From Planctomycetota bacterium (GTDB taxonomy: Bacteria > Planctomycetota > Phycisphaerae > Sedimentisphaerales > Anaerobacaceae): a stretch of DNA of 8,026 bases. Shown here piece by piece: positions 6,564 to 8,026 of this stretch (positions are counted from its first letter, which is position 1; each line of letters begins with the position of its first letter). The notes beneath the pieces were generated by a model. That model searched no databases. It was not told where the DNA came from and saw nothing but the letters and a program-made list of their open reading frames with translations. Position numbers and translations under genes: made by a program. The stretch is taken from positions 103,910-111,935 of the forward strand of contig CP070830.1 of assembly GCA_020344865.1 (NCBI GenBank), written 5' to 3'.

Positions 6564-7256
6564 TCAAACGCTCCACTCATGTGAGCTCTTAACGAATTTG
6601 TTCTGCAGAAATACCCCTGCCGCCGTCGGTACCAACAGCATCACCGGCAAAAACCACTTCTTGGTAAATACCAGCTCCTGCAACTGCTCTGTCGTCTCCG
6701 GATAAAGATATAAAATTGCAAGCACCCCGACCACCAGAAGCGAGCTGCCCGCCAGACTCGAAAACAGCATCACTGCGATTTTAAACACGATAAAAGATAT
6801 CATGCCCCCCGCTACAATACCGACCAGCGCGCCCGCCCATATGTAAGTCTCCGTAAGCCCGCACGCGTACCATATCGCCGAAGTCGCTATGCCGCCCGCT
6901 ATCGCACCTAACACGCAGACCGCCCAGCGCATCAAAGGCAAGGACAGAAACCCAAACAACCCCATACCCACCAGTCCTCCGATAAGCCGGTGGTTTTCTC
7001 CGCTCACCTTCTCGGCCGCCACCACGCCGAAGAACAGCCCCAACAGCGCAAAGCTGATTACAACCAGCATCTTGAACACACGCCAACCGTAAAAAATGCA
7101 AATCGCCCCGAAAGATACGAACATCAGGGCCTCGAGCAGATTCAGCGAGGTTATATGGTCCCAAAGTAAATCAATGGGCACAACCGCTTCCTCCGCCTGT
7201 GCCGTCTCGCTCGTCTTCTTCACCGTCTCCGCCAGGATAGTCATACCATCCATCAT
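6564..7256 (-). CDS. Seven-helix membrane protein, possibly DUF4203/TMEM198-like
   Basis: The 230-residue product has a short polar N-terminus rich in Glu, Ala and Thr (1-38) and then about seven membrane helices, near residues 39-57, 62-80, 91-107, 111-131, 138-156, 158-183 and 201-218, many with glycine-rich faces (GGLVGMGLFG, GAIAGGIATS, GALVGIVAGG). This layout resembles the DUF4203/TMEM198 type, but I cannot confirm family membership and no function is proposed. Two ATG codons stand in a row (7256 and 7253); the AGGAG ribosome site is 4 bases before the first and 7 before the second, so the second may be the real start. The gene has its own predicted promoter. Its last three helices resemble those of the membrane protein encoded upstream. 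Confidence 0.8.
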   Translation of the reverse strand: MMDGMTILAETVKKTSETAQAEEAVVPIDLLWDHITSLNLLEALMFVSFGAICIFYGWRVFKMLVVISFALLGLFFGVVAAEKVSGENHRLIGGLVGMGLFGFLSLPLMRWAVCVLGAIAGGIATSAIWYACGLTETYIWAGALVGIVAGGMISFIVFKIAVMLFSSLAGSSLLVVGVLAILYLYPETTEQLQELVFTKKWFLPVMLLVPTAAGVFLQNKFVKSSHEWSV

Positions 7257-7285
7257 TCAACTCCTAAAATTTTCTTCCGGTCCTT

Positions 7286-7315
7286 ATTATAAACCGGCAT
7301 TGCTTCCTTCAACAA
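7286..7315 (-). promoter_or_regulatory. Promoter with perfect TATAAT before the 230-residue membrane protein
   Basis: On the minus strand a perfect TATAAT (7291-7286) lies about 30 bases before the ATG. A -35 candidate is TTGTTG (7315-7310) with an 18-base spacer, or TTGAAG (7312-7307) with a 15-base spacer; both are only moderate. The -10 box is flanked by the inverted repeat CCGGT/ACCGG (7297-7293 and 7281-7277), which could be a small operator. Confidence 0.5.
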
Positions 7316-7345
7316 CTCTCAACAAAAATACACCAACCCGCCGGC

Positions 7346-8026
7346 TCAGCTCGTCCGCCAGCTTTGTACCGCCCGGCGCGGCTGCTGGCCTGCCTGAGCG
7401 GTCTGTTTCTTTGCGGCTTTTTTCCCCTTACGAGGCTGACACACCAGCATCTGCTCAACCGTGCCGAAAACAATCATCCCTGCAAAAACGCACAGATAAA
7501 AATGCCCTCTCTCACAAATTGCGCTGATAGGCTCGGCGCCTTTATACAATAACAGCAAAATCATCCCTGCGAAAATAAGCACCGTCCCCAGAGCTGAACA
7601 GCACAATGCCGAAGCTAAATGCAAAATGAAAATACCGATGACTACAAGAATTACTACCACACCCCCTATCATTGCCCACCTGGCCGCCGGCAGCTCCGAA
7701 CCGGCCTGCTTTATTGCCGTGCTAAAATCGGCCGTGTAAGTCCTGGCTGCTTCTGCGCTCTCGCGCAGGCTGAGCGCTTCAGTGGCCACTTGTGTCTCGC
7801 CGCCGCTGTATTGTTTAAAACTGTCCGCCTCCCCCATGTAAGGCCCGGCCAAGACCGCAAACCCGAACGCCACCGCAACTACCCCCGCTAATAATACGAT
7901 AAATATCTTCTCGAATACTACTGCAACAATTGCGCCCAAAGCCGCCGCCGCCAGACCCACGATGGGATTGCCGCCCGTTACAAAAAATCCACAAGCGCCT
8001 CCCGCAACCCCGCCTGCAAAGCCCAG
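7346..8026 (-). CDS. Multi-pass membrane protein, N-terminus cut by window edge
   Basis: The frame is open from the right edge to the TGA at 7346, showing 226 residues. A GTG at 7960 could serve as start, but the 22 codons before it are also open and encode a glycine-rich hydrophobic stretch (GFAGGVAGGACGFF) that looks like membrane helix, so the real start is probably outside the window. Visible parts: helices near 1-16, 23-39 and 41-60, a polar loop of about 50 residues (62-113) with Glu, Ser and Thr, three more helices (about 115-133, 135-158, 168-188), and a basic tail (RKGKKAAKKQ and on) likely to face the cytoplasm. The final helices (ASALCCSALGTVLIFAG, then a gap and LCVFAGMIVFGTVEQ) resemble the end of the neighbouring 230-residue protein, which suggests a shared origin. 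No enzymatic motif is seen and I do not assign a function. Confidence 0.75.
   Translation of the reverse strand: MGFAGGVAGGACGFFVTGGNPIVGLAAAALGAIVAVVFEKIFIVLLAGVVAVAFGFAVLAGPYMGEADSFKQYSGGETQVATEALSLRESAEAARTYTADFSTAIKQAGSELPAARWAMIGGVVVILVVIGIFILHLASALCCSALGTVLIFAGMILLLLYKGAEPISAICERGHFYLCVFAGMIVFGTVEQMLVCQPRKGKKAAKKQTAQAGQQPRRAVQSWRTS

Noticed and set aside
7296..7330. Possible SRP RNA, because the minus strand reads GAAGGAAGCAATGCC like the SRP RNA apical loop
   Set aside because: Only the short GGAAGCA core matches; the opposite CAGGUC-type strand and a pairing stem are missing, and the segment contains a promoter.
1..8026. CRISPR arrays, tRNA or rRNA genes, insertion sequences, phage genes or defence systems
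   Set aside because: Read on both strands, no spaced direct repeats, cloverleaf, rRNA stretch, transposase or integrase motif was found; the window is mostly housekeeping genes.

Overview
The window looks like a chromosomal segment of a Planctomycetota bacterium, probably of the Phycisphaerae/Sedimentisphaerales type. This is inferred from a ribosomal protein S16 with a very long Lys/Ala/Glu-rich tail and from a pair of Tat-signal FucI/AraA-like proteins; no marker here fixes the taxon. Every gene I can support lies on the minus strand, so the transcription order runs from right to left. The long plus-strand open frames are antisense shadows.

Right part (8026 to 6564): two multi-pass membrane proteins. 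The first runs off the right edge. Both end in a similar block of membrane helices and are probably divergent paralogues. The second has its own promoter with a perfect TATAAT box inside a small inverted repeat. A 208-base gap follows, holding a good sigma70-like promoter (TTGCAA, 17 bases, TACAAT) that should drive the next genes.

Centre (6355 to 2774): ffh (the protein of the signal recognition particle), a small gene whose product aligns without gaps to the Ffh M domain but lacks its RNA-binding arginines, rpsP (ribosomal protein bS16 with a tail of about 270 residues), and trmD (tRNA m1G37 methyltransferase). This is a translation and protein-export operon. rimM, usually between rpsP and trmD, and rplS, usually after trmD, are not in the window.

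Left part (2790 to 1): two homologous Tat-signal proteins of an L-fucose/L-arabinose isomerase-like family. The first overlaps the end of trmD by 17 bases. The second runs off the left edge. They appear to be co-transcribed with the housekeeping genes although nothing links them functionally.

Most worth a second look are the Ffh-M-like small protein with its unclear start, the giant bS16 tail with its internal repeats, and the coupling of the isomerase-like pair to trmD.
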